A stretch of 64,000 bases of DNA from Pontixanthobacter gangjinensis (GTDB lineage: Bacteria; Pseudomonadota; Alphaproteobacteria; Sphingomonadales; Sphingomonadaceae), in contig NZ_WTYS01000001.1 of assembly GCF_009827545.1 (NCBI RefSeq), positions 2,815,772 through 2,879,771 on the forward strand, written 5' to 3'. Below are positions 35,242-43,689 of this stretch, in pieces. Numbering within the stretch: position 1 is the first letter of the stretch; the number at the start of each line of letters is the position of its first letter. Made by a program: the position numbers and the translations under genes. The notes under the pieces are model-generated. The model did not search any database. It saw only the letters and a program-made list of their open reading frames with translations, and was not told where the DNA came from.

Positions 35242-35690
35242 ATCGGGTGCTCAACCACATTGAGAGATGGCGATTCCTTAAACAGCCAGCCTGAAAAAAC
35301 TTTACGCCAATTTTCGGTTTCGCCGGTATCACGCACCAGAACCTGCACAAATGCACCAGTTTCTTTGGGCATTTCCCAAGGCGCGGTGCGTTCACAAGCT
35401 GACAGCCGGATTATTACATCGCCAATCCGGCGCGATTCCCCCGGTTTCAATTCCAAGTCCTGCGACAGATTATTGCGCTTGTTCAGCAAGCCGATCGTCG
35501 CTGTGCGCTCCGCCATTGGCGTGCCGATCTGGGCTTCATCCGCCGCTGACGCAGGTGATCTTGCCTTTTCCTTCAACGAATCAGGAATATCGGTTTCATC
35601 AGGCTTTGGAGCAGGAGGGCCATCTTCGCCGCACGAGGCCAGCGCCAATGCCAAAACCGGCGCCCAGATCACTGCGGCAAAGCGGCGCAT
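35109..35690 (-). CDS. DUF2155 domain-containing lipoprotein
   Basis: The 193-residue protein has a lipoprotein-type signal (LALALASCGED, Cys20) and the DUF2155 core: TIGLLNKRNNLSQDLELKPG, then IRLSACERTAPWEMPKETGA and GWLFKESPSLNVVEHPIYDV. The family is of unknown function and is found near NDUFA12 and aat in alphaproteobacteria, as here. The Ala/Pro-rich tail (about residues 167-193) overlaps the aat 3' end. It follows the NDUFA12 gene by 2 bp and is probably co-transcribed with it. Confidence 0.92.
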   Translation of the reverse strand: MRRFAAVIWAPVLALALASCGEDGPPAPKPDETDIPDSLKEKARSPASAADEAQIGTPMAERTATIGLLNKRNNLSQDLELKPGESRRIGDVIIRLSACERTAPWEMPKETGAFVQVLVRDTGETENWRKVFSGWLFKESPSLNVVEHPIYDVWVKDCAMSFPGDDAARAPAPDSALATPAEPLPAAAPTSAE

Positions 35691-35692
35691 GA

Positions 35693-36091
35693 TCAGGAGT
35701 CCGGCGTCCAGGCTTCGTAATCGCCGCTCGCCTTAGCGCGCTTGCCGCCCTGTTCCAGCGCGCCAGCAGGACGGTATGCCTGCGCAGTACCGGTAGCATT
35801 GGGGGTGTAATCCACCTCCCAGATTTTTGCTGGCGGCAAGTGGCTTTCGGGAACATCAACAAATGATCCGTGCAGCCAGCCGTGCCATTCCGCCGGAACG
35901 CGGCTTGAATCATTGGCGCCGTTATAGATGACCCAGCGCCGTTCACGCTGGCCATCCTTGGACTTTTTGGCACGGTGATACGTGTTACCTTGCGCGTCTG
36001 TCCCGACCTTTTCGCCAGTCCGCCAGCTGTTGAGCAGAGTGCCGATGGTCGCACCATCCCACCACGTGAAAATCTTGCCTAGAAAGCTCAT
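35693..36091 (-). CDS. NADH:ubiquinone oxidoreductase accessory subunit NDUFA12-like
   Basis: The 132-residue protein is the bacterial homologue of mitochondrial complex I subunit NDUFA12 (B17.2). It starts MSFLGKIFTWWDGATIGTLL and has the RRWVIYNGANDSSRVPAEWH and GWLHGSFVDVPESH segments. Such proteins are supernumerary complex I subunits in alphaproteobacteria, so this gene marks a respiratory-chain feature typical of the class. It lies just upstream of DUF2155 on the same strand. Confidence 0.95.
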   Translation of the reverse strand: MSFLGKIFTWWDGATIGTLLNSWRTGEKVGTDAQGNTYHRAKKSKDGQRERRWVIYNGANDSSRVPAEWHGWLHGSFVDVPESHLPPAKIWEVDYTPNATGTAQAYRPAGALEQGGKRAKASGDYEAWTPDS

Positions 36092-36173
36092 GCAGCGCGG
36101 TTAGCCGATTCGGCGCGGCTGGCCAAGCCTGAAACCTTCGTAAATGCGCAGCTGAAACCCTATGGCCGGGGCT

Positions 36174-36677
36174 CTAACGTTGCCATTGCACAATATCGCC
36201 CGCTTTGATGCCCAGCTCCTCTGCCCGGCCGCCTGCGATTTCGAACACCAGTGCAGTCATACCTTTGGATGATACGGGGTCCAATGAATACGGCACGGTA
36301 TTGGCAGCGATATTGAGTATCTCTCCGTCCATGCCGACAAAGATTATATCCAGTGGAAGCGGTGTGTTCTTCATCCAGAAGCTTGCAATATCTGTAGGGT
36401 TACGAGGAAAAATCATCCCTTCATTCGGGCCAAGCTCAGTCCTGAACATCAACCCTTTGCTCTGTTCTTGCGCAGTTGCCGCAACCTCGACCTGGAAAAG
36501 ATGGCGCTGATCGCCGCTGGCGACGGTCAAAGGCACTACCCGAAGACCGGAAACCGGATGGACACCAGCGGTTGATTCTGCTGCGGCCGGATCGCTAGCC
36601 AGTTGCGGAGAGCAAGAGGCAACGAACACAGCGAAGGAAATCACCGTGCTTGCAATCAATTTGTTCAAATTCACCAT
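36174..36677 (-). CDS. DUF192 family lipoprotein
   Basis: The 167-residue protein is a DUF192 family member with a lipoprotein signal (VISFAVFVASCSPQ). Recognisable pieces are AQEQSKGLMFRTELGPNEGM, ASFWMKNTPLPLDIIFVGMD, and ILNIAANTVPYSL with VFEIAGGRAEELGIKAGD at the end. The start at MVNLNKLIAS is preferred, since the 32 residues before it read into recX. The next upstream gene, recX, ends one base before. The role of DUF192 is unknown; halophilic archaeal and bacterial members are periplasmic. Confidence 0.9.
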   Translation of the reverse strand: MVNLNKLIASTVISFAVFVASCSPQLASDPAAAESTAGVHPVSGLRVVPLTVASGDQRHLFQVEVAATAQEQSKGLMFRTELGPNEGMIFPRNPTDIASFWMKNTPLPLDIIFVGMDGEILNIAANTVPYSLDPVSSKGMTALVFEIAGGRAEELGIKAGDIVQWQR

Positions 36678-36678
36678 A

Positions 36679-37281
36679 TCAATCCTCAAATCCCGTATCG
36701 AATGACGATGCCTGGGCTGCTTCTTCGCGGGCCTCGCTAACCCACTCATCCACCGCTTGCACATTTCGCGCATTTATCACCAGCCGCACATTATCAAATC
36801 CATGGCCTGCGCGCAGCATAGCAGCAATCTGTTTTTCGCGGCGGTCAGGCTCCAACGTGCCAACGAAATAGGGGCCGAAGCGCCGTTTACGCGCCATTGT
36901 CTGCACAGCTTCGCGTTTTGCCAAGTCGCCGGGTGCAAGGTTATCGCGGATCTCCTCGCTTACTCCGGCTGCGTATAACGCCTGCGTTACGCGGCGCGGG
37001 CCATATCCCCTACCCAACAAACCGCCAGCCTTGGCTTTGGCGTACAGTGCATCATCAATATAACCCAGATCAACATAACGGGCGCTGATCGCAGATAGAT
37101 CGGGTTCGCCCTCATCATCCCAGCCCCGCTCGCGCAATTTTCGCTTTAGATACGTCTCCAGCTTGGCCGCAGTGGTCGAAAACCTCGCTACGTATGCTAA
37201 CGCCAATTCCTGCAATCGCGAGCTATCGAGCGGCTTCGGAGGCCGCTTGATCCGCTCTTTAGGGAATTTCCTATCGCTCAT
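36679..37281 (-). CDS. recX: Regulatory protein RecX
   Basis: RecX blocks RecA filament growth. The 200-residue protein shows the three-helix repeats of RecX: AYVARFSTTAAKLETYLKRK, YVDLGYIDDALYAKAKAGGL and GYGPRRVTQALYAAGV, then RKRRFGP and the C-terminal third repeat. recA is not beside it, so it is a detached recX. It is followed at once by the DUF192 gene. Confidence 0.88.
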   Translation of the reverse strand: MSDRKFPKERIKRPPKPLDSSRLQELALAYVARFSTTAAKLETYLKRKLRERGWDDEGEPDLSAISARYVDLGYIDDALYAKAKAGGLLGRGYGPRRVTQALYAAGVSEEIRDNLAPGDLAKREAVQTMARKRRFGPYFVGTLEPDRREKQIAAMLRAGHGFDNVRLVINARNVQAVDEWVSEAREEAAQASSFDTGFED

Positions 37282-37408
37282 TGGTCATATTCGTGCCACA
37301 GTTCGGGAGAAATGGGAAAGATTAGACAGGCGTTATACATTATGTAACGCTGACAGGGATGCATGGAAGCGCATATTCAGCGCGCAATATACGGGTACAC
37401 TTTACCTT

Positions 37409-39163
37409 ATGACCGACGCAGGAATGGCACCTCAGGTGCCAACACCAACGCCGAATGATTGCCCATTGCCAAGGCGCAGATCAAATTTCGCGACCTTCAC
37501 CGATGCGGTCGATTATGCCGCTGACAGCGCCAAGGGCCTGAATTTTCACGATATGCGCGGCGCTCTGGAGCGGGCCTATACCTTCACCGAAATGCGCAGT
37601 GACGCGCTGGAAGCAGCCAAGCGGCTGCGTGCGTCGGGCATTGGTAAAGAAGATCGTGTGGCGATTATCGCAGAAACCTGTGCCGAATTTGCGGCGCTGT
37701 TCTGCGGCGCTGTCTATGCCGGCGCCTGGCCGGTCCCGCTCCCGCTGCCAACCGGATTCGGTGGTAAGGAAGGCTATATCGACCAGCTGGTCATCCAATT
37801 GGAAAGCTCCGATCCTAAAATTTTGCTCTATCCGGCTGAAATCGCCGAAATGGGCGCAGCTGCCGCATCGCGGCAGGGCTGTGAGGGCGTGGACTGGGAT
37901 AGTTTCGCCCTGCGCGACGCACCCGATTGCGAATTGGAACCGCCGGAACCAGACGACATTTGCTATCTGCAATATTCCAGTGGATCGACCCGTTTCCCGA
38001 CCGGCGTTGCGGTCACTCACCGGGCCTTGCTCGACAACCTTGCCGGTCACGCAATCTCAATGGATATTGGCACCAATGACCGTGTGGTTAGCTGGCTGCC
38101 ATGGTACCATGATATGGGTTTAGTCGGTTGCTTCCTGTCGCTGATCTCCAATCAAGTATCAGTTGATTATATCAAGACAGAACATTTCGCGCGCCGGCCG
38201 CTTGCGTGGCTCGATCTGATTAGCCGTAATAAGGGCACAACGCTCAGCTATTCCCCGACATTCGGTTACGACATTTGCGCACGCCGCATTTCAAGCCAGA
38301 GCCACGTCGAAGACCGATTCGATCTGTCGCGCTGGCGCACCGCCGGCAACGGCGCGGATATGATCCGGCCCGACGTGATGCAGAATTTCGTAAACGCATT
38401 TTCTGGCGCGGGTTTCAAAGCAAACGCTTTCACTCCCAGCTACGGCCTTGCCGAAGCGACTCTGGCGGTTACCGTTATGCCGCCACGCGAAGGCATCAGG
38501 GTTGAATTGGTCGAGGAAGAGCGGTTGTCGGGCACGCGCGGCGATCTGTCGCGCCCTGCCCGCTATCGCGCGATCGTCAATTGCGGCAAGCCGATCCCCG
38601 GGATGGAGGTCGAAATTCGCGGTGAAGGCAGCGCGGCCAAATCAGACCATCAGATTGGTAAGGTATGGTGCCGTGGCACGTCGGTAATGCATTCCTACTT
38701 CCGCAATCAGGAAGCGACCGATGAATGCTTGGTCGGCGGTTGGCTGGATACGGGCGATATGGGATACATGGCCGATGGCTATCTGTTCATTGTCGGACGG
38801 GCCAAGGATATGATCATCATCAATGGTAAGAACCATTGGCCTCAAGATATTGAATGGGCTGTCGAGCAATTGCCCGGCTTCAATCATGGTGACATCGCGG
38901 CATTCAGCATCGAAACCGAAGGCGGAGAGGAAGCGCCTGCGGTACTGGTCCATTGCCGTGTCATCGATCCCGAAGAGCGATTGAAATTGCACGAAACCAT
39001 TCGTGACAAAGTCCGCTCTATCACGGGCATGAACTGCGTGGTCGAACTGGTTCCGCCGCGCACTCTTCCCCGGACAAGTTCAGGTAAATTGAGCCGCGCC
39101 AAAGCCAAACGGCTTTACCTGTCAGGCGATATCCAGCCGTTCGAATTAATGGTTGCGGCTTAA
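37409..39163 (+). CDS. Fatty acyl-AMP ligase (FAAL), no partner gene
   Basis: FAALs activate fatty acids as acyl-adenylates and pass them to an acyl carrier protein, not to CoA. The 584-residue protein has the P-loop CYLQYSSGSTRFPTGVAVTH, the WLPWYHDMGLVG motif, the FAAL-type segment SRNKGTTLSYSPTFGYDICA, PSYGLAEATLAV and TGDMGYMADGYLFIVGRAKD. The C-terminal lysine region is RTSSGKLSRAKAKRLYL. ATG 37409 is chosen; the frame upstream is not protein-like. No ACP, PKS or NRPS gene lies in the window, so its partner must be elsewhere. Confidence 0.92.
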   Translation: MTDAGMAPQVPTPTPNDCPLPRRRSNFATFTDAVDYAADSAKGLNFHDMRGALERAYTFTEMRSDALEAAKRLRASGIGKEDRVAIIAETCAEFAALFCGAVYAGAWPVPLPLPTGFGGKEGYIDQLVIQLESSDPKILLYPAEIAEMGAAAASRQGCEGVDWDSFALRDAPDCELEPPEPDDICYLQYSSGSTRFPTGVAVTHRALLDNLAGHAISMDIGTNDRVVSWLPWYHDMGLVGCFLSLISNQVSVDYIKTEHFARRPLAWLDLISRNKGTTLSYSPTFGYDICARRISSQSHVEDRFDLSRWRTAGNGADMIRPDVMQNFVNAFSGAGFKANAFTPSYGLAEATLAVTVMPPREGIRVELVEEERLSGTRGDLSRPARYRAIVNCGKPIPGMEVEIRGEGSAAKSDHQIGKVWCRGTSVMHSYFRNQEATDECLVGGWLDTGDMGYMADGYLFIVGRAKDMIIINGKNHWPQDIEWAVEQLPGFNHGDIAAFSIETEGGEEAPAVLVHCRVIDPEERLKLHETIRDKVRSITGMNCVVELVPPRTLPRTSSGKLSRAKAKRLYLSGDIQPFELMVAA

Positions 39164-39179
39164 GGGTAAGTCTCGGCGC

Positions 39180-40703
39180 TCATGACCCCGGTGCCCCCCA
39201 ACGGGCGGTAACATTATTGCCGCCCGTCGTGCCGTCCACGACTTGGACATCGGCCAGACCCAATTCGAGCAACAATGTGCGCGTGCGTTTGACTTGCTCG
39301 GTTGGACCAGACAGTTTCACCGGCGCGTCAACGCGTTTAGCGGCCCAGGCGATCAGTTTGATTGCAGCTTGCCCAGCCTCGCTAGGTTCACCATCGTCAA
39401 ACCCTACGCTGGGTAGCGCACGTGGCGGCGGGACCAACTCTATCTTCCATTCAGGTTCTGTCGCCGCGATCCGGCCTTCAAGCTCTGCATAGGCAGCCAA
39501 AGTCGCGCCTTCTAAAGCCTTGGCTTTAACCATGGCCCTGCGGTTCTGTCGGTCGACCATGACATCTTTAACCTCCACGCCCGCGACCAATGCCAAACGT
39601 TTCGAAAGGTCAGCAGCGCGTTCGGCAGCTGCAGCTTCCTCTGCTGCGCGCGCATTAGCCAGCTGGGCTTCTTCCGCCGCACTCGCACTGGTGCCAACCT
39701 GATATTGGGTGATAACAAGATTAACCGGACTACCCAGCCCGCGCGCCAGAGCGCGACTACTGCGCTCTTCTGCATCAGGAATCAGGCGGGGTGTAAATAC
39801 CGTTGCATCAATAGATATGGGCTCGGCATCCCAATTGATTTCCATCGCCGAAAGCCGCGATTTGGCATCAAAATTATTCATAATCTCGGCGCGGACCTGA
39901 CGCGCGCCGTTCGCTTCCTGACCGATCTTTATCAATGTCAGACCAAGCGGTACTGCCAGCCCCACAAATGCCACAACAATCACCAGCGTTTGCAACTGCG
40001 TCTGCCGGTCCGACAAGGTGGTCCGGAAACCATACAACCTCGCCATCAGCGCCGCTGTCAGCGCGATAGTCATCAGGTTCGTCACATAGAGCAGCAATGC
40101 ACCGGAAAAGACCGTCCAGTTGAACGTTGCAAGGCCAAAGCCGACCACCGCAAGCGGCGGCATCAAAGCTGTCGCGATAGCCACGCCAACAATCGTGCCC
40201 TCACGGCCGCGGATCATCGCGTAAGCGCCGGCTAGCGCGGAGAACAACGCGACCAGTAGATCGAACAAATTGGGCCGCGTCCGTGCCGCAATCTCGGTGG
40301 TTATCTCCTTGAGCGGAGACAGAAAGACCACCAGCGCGCATAGACCAACCGCCATCACGGTTCCCCAAGCGAGTGATTTCGCTGATTTTCTCAGCCATTT
40401 ATAATCGCCGGTCGCCAAGGCAAAGCCCAATCCCATGATTGGATCCATCAGAGGTGAAAGCAACATCGCGCCGATAACCACAGCAGGCGAGGATAGCAGC
40501 AATCCGAGAATCGCAATGCCGCCAGACATGGCAGTCATAAACAGATAGCGAGCCGAAAGATTGCATTCCGCGCGCCGTTTCTCGATGACCGCAGACTGAT
40601 CGACGGTGCCTAACACTGAATCTCGCCACCAAATCCGCCATCCGACAATTGCCCGGGCGAATGAAAGGTCAGTGCTCCCTGGTGCTTCGCTCGCCATGGG
40701 CAT
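39180..40703 (-). CDS. DUF389 family membrane protein
   Basis: The 507-residue protein has an N-terminal hydrophobic domain typical of DUF389 (FMTAMSGGIAILGLLLSSPA, IGAMLLSPLMDPIMGLG, then IATALMPPLAVVGFG and further helices) and a long C-terminal soluble part with an Ala/Glu-rich coiled coil and two OmpA-like or BON-like folds (VEVKDVMVDRQNRRAMVKA). Function is unknown. The second Met (MASEAP, 40697) may be the true start. It converges with the FAAL gene across 16 bp. Confidence 0.88.
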   Translation of the reverse strand: MPMASEAPGSTDLSFARAIVGWRIWWRDSVLGTVDQSAVIEKRRAECNLSARYLFMTAMSGGIAILGLLLSSPAVVIGAMLLSPLMDPIMGLGFALATGDYKWLRKSAKSLAWGTVMAVGLCALVVFLSPLKEITTEIAARTRPNLFDLLVALFSALAGAYAMIRGREGTIVGVAIATALMPPLAVVGFGLATFNWTVFSGALLLYVTNLMTIALTAALMARLYGFRTTLSDRQTQLQTLVIVVAFVGLAVPLGLTLIKIGQEANGARQVRAEIMNNFDAKSRLSAMEINWDAEPISIDATVFTPRLIPDAEERSSRALARGLGSPVNLVITQYQVGTSASAAEEAQLANARAAEEAAAAERAADLSKRLALVAGVEVKDVMVDRQNRRAMVKAKALEGATLAAYAELEGRIAATEPEWKIELVPPPRALPSVGFDDGEPSEAGQAAIKLIAWAAKRVDAPVKLSGPTEQVKRTRTLLLELGLADVQVVDGTTGGNNVTARWGAPGS

Positions 40704-40888
40704 GCATTCCTTCTTTGATCGTTACCTGGTGCGTGTAGCTGCTACTTCGGATTAACGAAAGCATGGACGGATGAATTGATATCAGGCACAAATCTTGAAC
40801 TTCGTGTCTTATGACCTTAATACAGTAGAATATTCATTATCGCGTGCCCGCCAAACGGCCGTGAATGTAAAGGAGCCGGCTTCGTCCC

Positions 40889-42097
40889 ATGAGTGCAACC
40901 GAGACAAAAACTGCCACTGACCTTGGCCTTGAATTGACAGCGCCCGACCCGGTGCCCGAAATCAAGGCCGCTGATGCAGCTGGGCTGGTTCCAGTATCAG
41001 AGGAAATCCAATCTAAACTGGCGACCAAGGTCGATAGTTTTGTGATGGATTTGATCAAGGAAGACGCAAATTCGCCTGAATTCGGTAAAAAGGTGGATCA
41101 GCTGACCAGCATGGGACGCAAGGAAATCATGGCCGCGGCTGGCCATTCAAACCGTTTCTTGGACCGCCCAGTTCGGGCGATGGATCAGGATGAAGGCGTC
41201 GGTGCCAATTTGGCGGAATTGCGCCGCGTTGTCGAAGACCTTGACCCGGGCAGGCGGGGCAAGCTGAGCGGGCCGCGCAAGATTCTTGGCATCATACCGT
41301 TCGGCAACAAGCTGACGAACTATTTCCGCAGCTACCAAAGCGCGCAAACGCATATCCAGGATATCCTCAACAAGCTTGGCAATGGCAAGGACGAGCTACT
41401 GATGGATAATGCCGCAATCGATGTCGAACGGCAGAAATTGTGGGAAGCGATGGGCAATCTGGAACAGATGATCCTGATTTCCAAAACGCTCGATGAAAAG
41501 CTTGAAGAAAAAGCCGGCGAGCTGGACGCGACCGACCCGCAAAAGGCCAAAGCCGTGCGTGAAACCGCGTTGTTCTATGTCCGCCAGCGCACACAGGATT
41601 TGCTGACGCAGATGGCGGTCAGCGTCCAAGGATATCTCGCGCTTGATCTGGTCAAGAAGAACAATGTCGAATTGGTCAAAGGTGTTGACCGGGCCAGCAC
41701 CACCACCGTCGGCGCGCTGCGCACGGCAGTGACCGTGTCCGAGGCGATGACCAATCAACGGCTTGTCTTGGGCCAGATTACCGCGCTCAATCAGACTACC
41801 GCAGGTATCATCGACAGCACATCGACCATGCTGCGCGAACAGACCGGCAAAATTCACGAGCAAGCTGCTGCCTCGACCATCCCGCTGGAAACGCTGCAAC
41901 GCGCATTCCAGAATATTTATGACACAATGGATGAAGTCGACACCTTCAAATTGCGCGCTCTCGATTCGATGAAGCAAACCGTCGATGCGCTGTCAGGCGA
42001 AGTTGAAAAGTCCAAAGGCTACATCGCCCGCGCCGAAGGCCAGAATCAGGCCAGCAAGCAAATTAGCGAATCCAGCTTGCTATCCGTGGAAGGCTGA
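40889..42097 (+). CDS. TelA family toxic anion resistance protein
   Basis: The 402-residue cytosolic, mainly helical protein matches the TelA (toxic anion resistance) family, with segments DSFVMDLIKEDANSPEFGKK, GHSNRFLDRPVRAM, FRSYQSAQTHIQDILNKLGN and IKKNNVELVKGVDRASTTTV (quoted in part), and NQTTAGIIDSTSTMLREQTG. The family was linked to tellurite resistance in some plasmids, but most members appear in stress or envelope loci. AAGGAG lies upstream of the ATG. Its stop overlaps the XpaC-like start as TGATG, so the three genes 40889-43157 form one unit. Confidence 0.92.
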   Translation: MSATETKTATDLGLELTAPDPVPEIKAADAAGLVPVSEEIQSKLATKVDSFVMDLIKEDANSPEFGKKVDQLTSMGRKEIMAAAGHSNRFLDRPVRAMDQDEGVGANLAELRRVVEDLDPGRRGKLSGPRKILGIIPFGNKLTNYFRSYQSAQTHIQDILNKLGNGKDELLMDNAAIDVERQKLWEAMGNLEQMILISKTLDEKLEEKAGELDATDPQKAKAVRETALFYVRQRTQDLLTQMAVSVQGYLALDLVKKNNVELVKGVDRASTTTVGALRTAVTVSEAMTNQRLVLGQITALNQTTAGIIDSTSTMLREQTGKIHEQAAASTIPLETLQRAFQNIYDTMDEVDTFKLRALDSMKQTVDALSGEVEKSKGYIARAEGQNQASKQISESSLLSVEG

Positions 42098-42846
42098 TGA
42101 ACGATTTGACCACCGACAGTGACCGCGTAATTGAAGAGGCCCGCCGCGTGCGTGACGATAACCGCGAAGGTGGCCGTCATCGCCGCAGCGGATCGATTGG
42201 CAAAGGCTCGGCGAAGTTGAAAACCCAGCATGTGGTGGGCAAAATCAAACGCATCGTGCTGGCGGTCGCGGGCATCATTGTGGCCGCAATGGTCGCCGGT
42301 TTGGTGATCGACGGCATTGGCTTCACTGGAATAATGGTTACCTTTCTGGCTATCGTGGCAGCAACAGTCGCACTTTCTGCTTACCCTAAAATCAAAGTTC
42401 CAAAACGGGCTGATTTGACCAAGGGCGATGTCCGTCAGATGGTTGGCAAGACCGAATTATGGCTGGAACATCAACGGCCTGCCTTGCCGCCGCCAGCCGC
42501 CAAAATTGTCGAGGATATGGGCGTGCAACTCGACTCGCTTGGACTGCAATTGGAAACGATTGATCAAAACCATCCCGCCGCGCGCGAAATACGCAGTCTG
42601 GTGGGTGATGTTCTGCCGCAAACGGTCGATTCCTATCGCAATATCCCGGCGCATCTGCGTAGCGAAAAGCGTGCCGGATCGACACCGGACGAACAATTGA
42701 CCGACAGCCTCGGCAAAATTAGTAAGGAAATTGACAGCGTGACACGGCAATTGGCGGAAGGATCGCTTGACGATCTGGCAATCAAGACTCGCTATCTCGA
42801 ATATAAATATGGCGAAAATCACGACACTTCGGGCGAGAAAGCCTGA
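42097..42846 (+). CDS. XpaC-like membrane protein, TelA partner
   Basis: The 249-residue protein has an Arg-rich N-terminal tail, two membrane segments (IVLAVAGIIVAAMVAGLVI and FTGIMVTFLAIVAATVALSA, residues about 47-90), and a helical cytosolic domain with VRQMVGKTELWLEHQRPAL and a DSLGLQLETIDQNHPAAREI stretch. Its layout and position next to telA resemble XpaC of Bacillus, which also pairs with a TelA protein. Overlaps at both ends (TGATG) show tight coupling. The assignment to XpaC is by layout and neighbourhood and is moderate. Confidence 0.7.
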   Translation: MNDLTTDSDRVIEEARRVRDDNREGGRHRRSGSIGKGSAKLKTQHVVGKIKRIVLAVAGIIVAAMVAGLVIDGIGFTGIMVTFLAIVAATVALSAYPKIKVPKRADLTKGDVRQMVGKTELWLEHQRPALPPPAAKIVEDMGVQLDSLGLQLETIDQNHPAAREIRSLVGDVLPQTVDSYRNIPAHLRSEKRAGSTPDEQLTDSLGKISKEIDSVTRQLAEGSLDDLAIKTRYLEYKYGENHDTSGEKA

Positions 42847-43157
42847 TGCGCGTCGCAATTCCGCATGATTTGCCGCGCGAAGAAGTCCGCAACCGCCTGC
42901 GTGATCGCAGCCATGAAATCGCCGACCATATTCCTGGCGGAATGGCCAAGGTCGAAACGAATTGGGCGGGTGAAGATCGGATGGGCATCAATGTCAGCGC
43001 AATGGGGCAGGATCTCAAAGGCGTGGTTGATATCGAGGACGGTCAGCTGGTATTTCAAATCGCCCTGCCAATGGCGCTCAGCTTTGTGGAGCCAATAATC
43101 AAGAATGCGATCAAGCAGCAAGGCCAGAAAATGCTCGCACCGCCTTCTGACGGTTAA
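42846..43157 (+). CDS. PHA-granule-region domain protein (PHA_gran_rgn, polyhydroxyalkanoic acid system family)
   Basis: The 103-residue protein resembles the polyhydroxyalkanoic acid system (PHA_gran_rgn) family, with IPHDLPREEVRNRLRDRSHE near the N-terminus, PGGMAKVETNWAGEDRMGIN and the VVDIEDGQLVFQIALPMALS segment near the C-terminus. The family is linked with PHA granules in some species by neighbourhood only. It is the third gene of the TelA/XpaC-like unit and shares a TGATG overlap with the previous gene. Why it sits in this unit is unknown. Confidence 0.8.
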   Translation: MRVAIPHDLPREEVRNRLRDRSHEIADHIPGGMAKVETNWAGEDRMGINVSAMGQDLKGVVDIEDGQLVFQIALPMALSFVEPIIKNAIKQQGQKMLAPPSDG

Positions 43158-43164
43158 TTCGCTG

Positions 43165-43605
43165 CTATAATCGGCGGTCGAGCTCCAGATAGGTTGCCGG
43201 AATTCTAAGCGAGGCGGACGCTTCGCGGGTTTCCATCAAGAACAGAACCAGCCCGACCAGCAGCAACGCTACCGACAGGATGAATACACCTGCGACGACT
43301 TGCTCCAGATCGGTGCCGGTGAAACCTTGCAGAAACAAAATGACTACGGTCGCTCCTATACTGAGGCCGCTCAAGACCAACATCAGGATTGCTCTGCCGG
43401 TCAATTCAATCCGCTTATCTATAACCCGCATTTCACACACGATCATGTCATGTTCGGGCCCCGATGTTTCACCATGTCGCTTTTGCAGATCACGTGAACG
43501 ATCGACCACACGCCCCAGACGTGTAGTCAGGAAATTCAGGATACTCGCTATCGCAACCAAGACGAATACGGGCGTCAGCGCGGTCTGAATTGTCTCTGCG
43601 ATCAT
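43165..43605 (-). CDS. DUF2721 family membrane protein
   Basis: The 146-residue protein belongs to DUF2721. It has a first hydrophobic segment (ALTPVFVLVAIASILNFLTT), the RLGRVVDRSRDLQKR motif, a charged loop, and two further membrane helices (AILMLVLSGLSIGATVVILF and VAGVFILSVALLLVGLVLFL). Function is unknown. It converges on the PHA-domain gene with a 7-bp gap. Confidence 0.88.
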   Translation of the reverse strand: MIAETIQTALTPVFVLVAIASILNFLTTRLGRVVDRSRDLQKRHGETSGPEHDMIVCEMRVIDKRIELTGRAILMLVLSGLSIGATVVILFLQGFTGTDLEQVVAGVFILSVALLLVGLVLFLMETREASASLRIPATYLELDRRL

Positions 43606-43689
43606 AGCGACGTACTTTTCATTGTGAGTCCGAATAGTACATCTAGTGCAATCGGCCTACTGCACAAATGTCCTGCGGAGAAACCCAGA

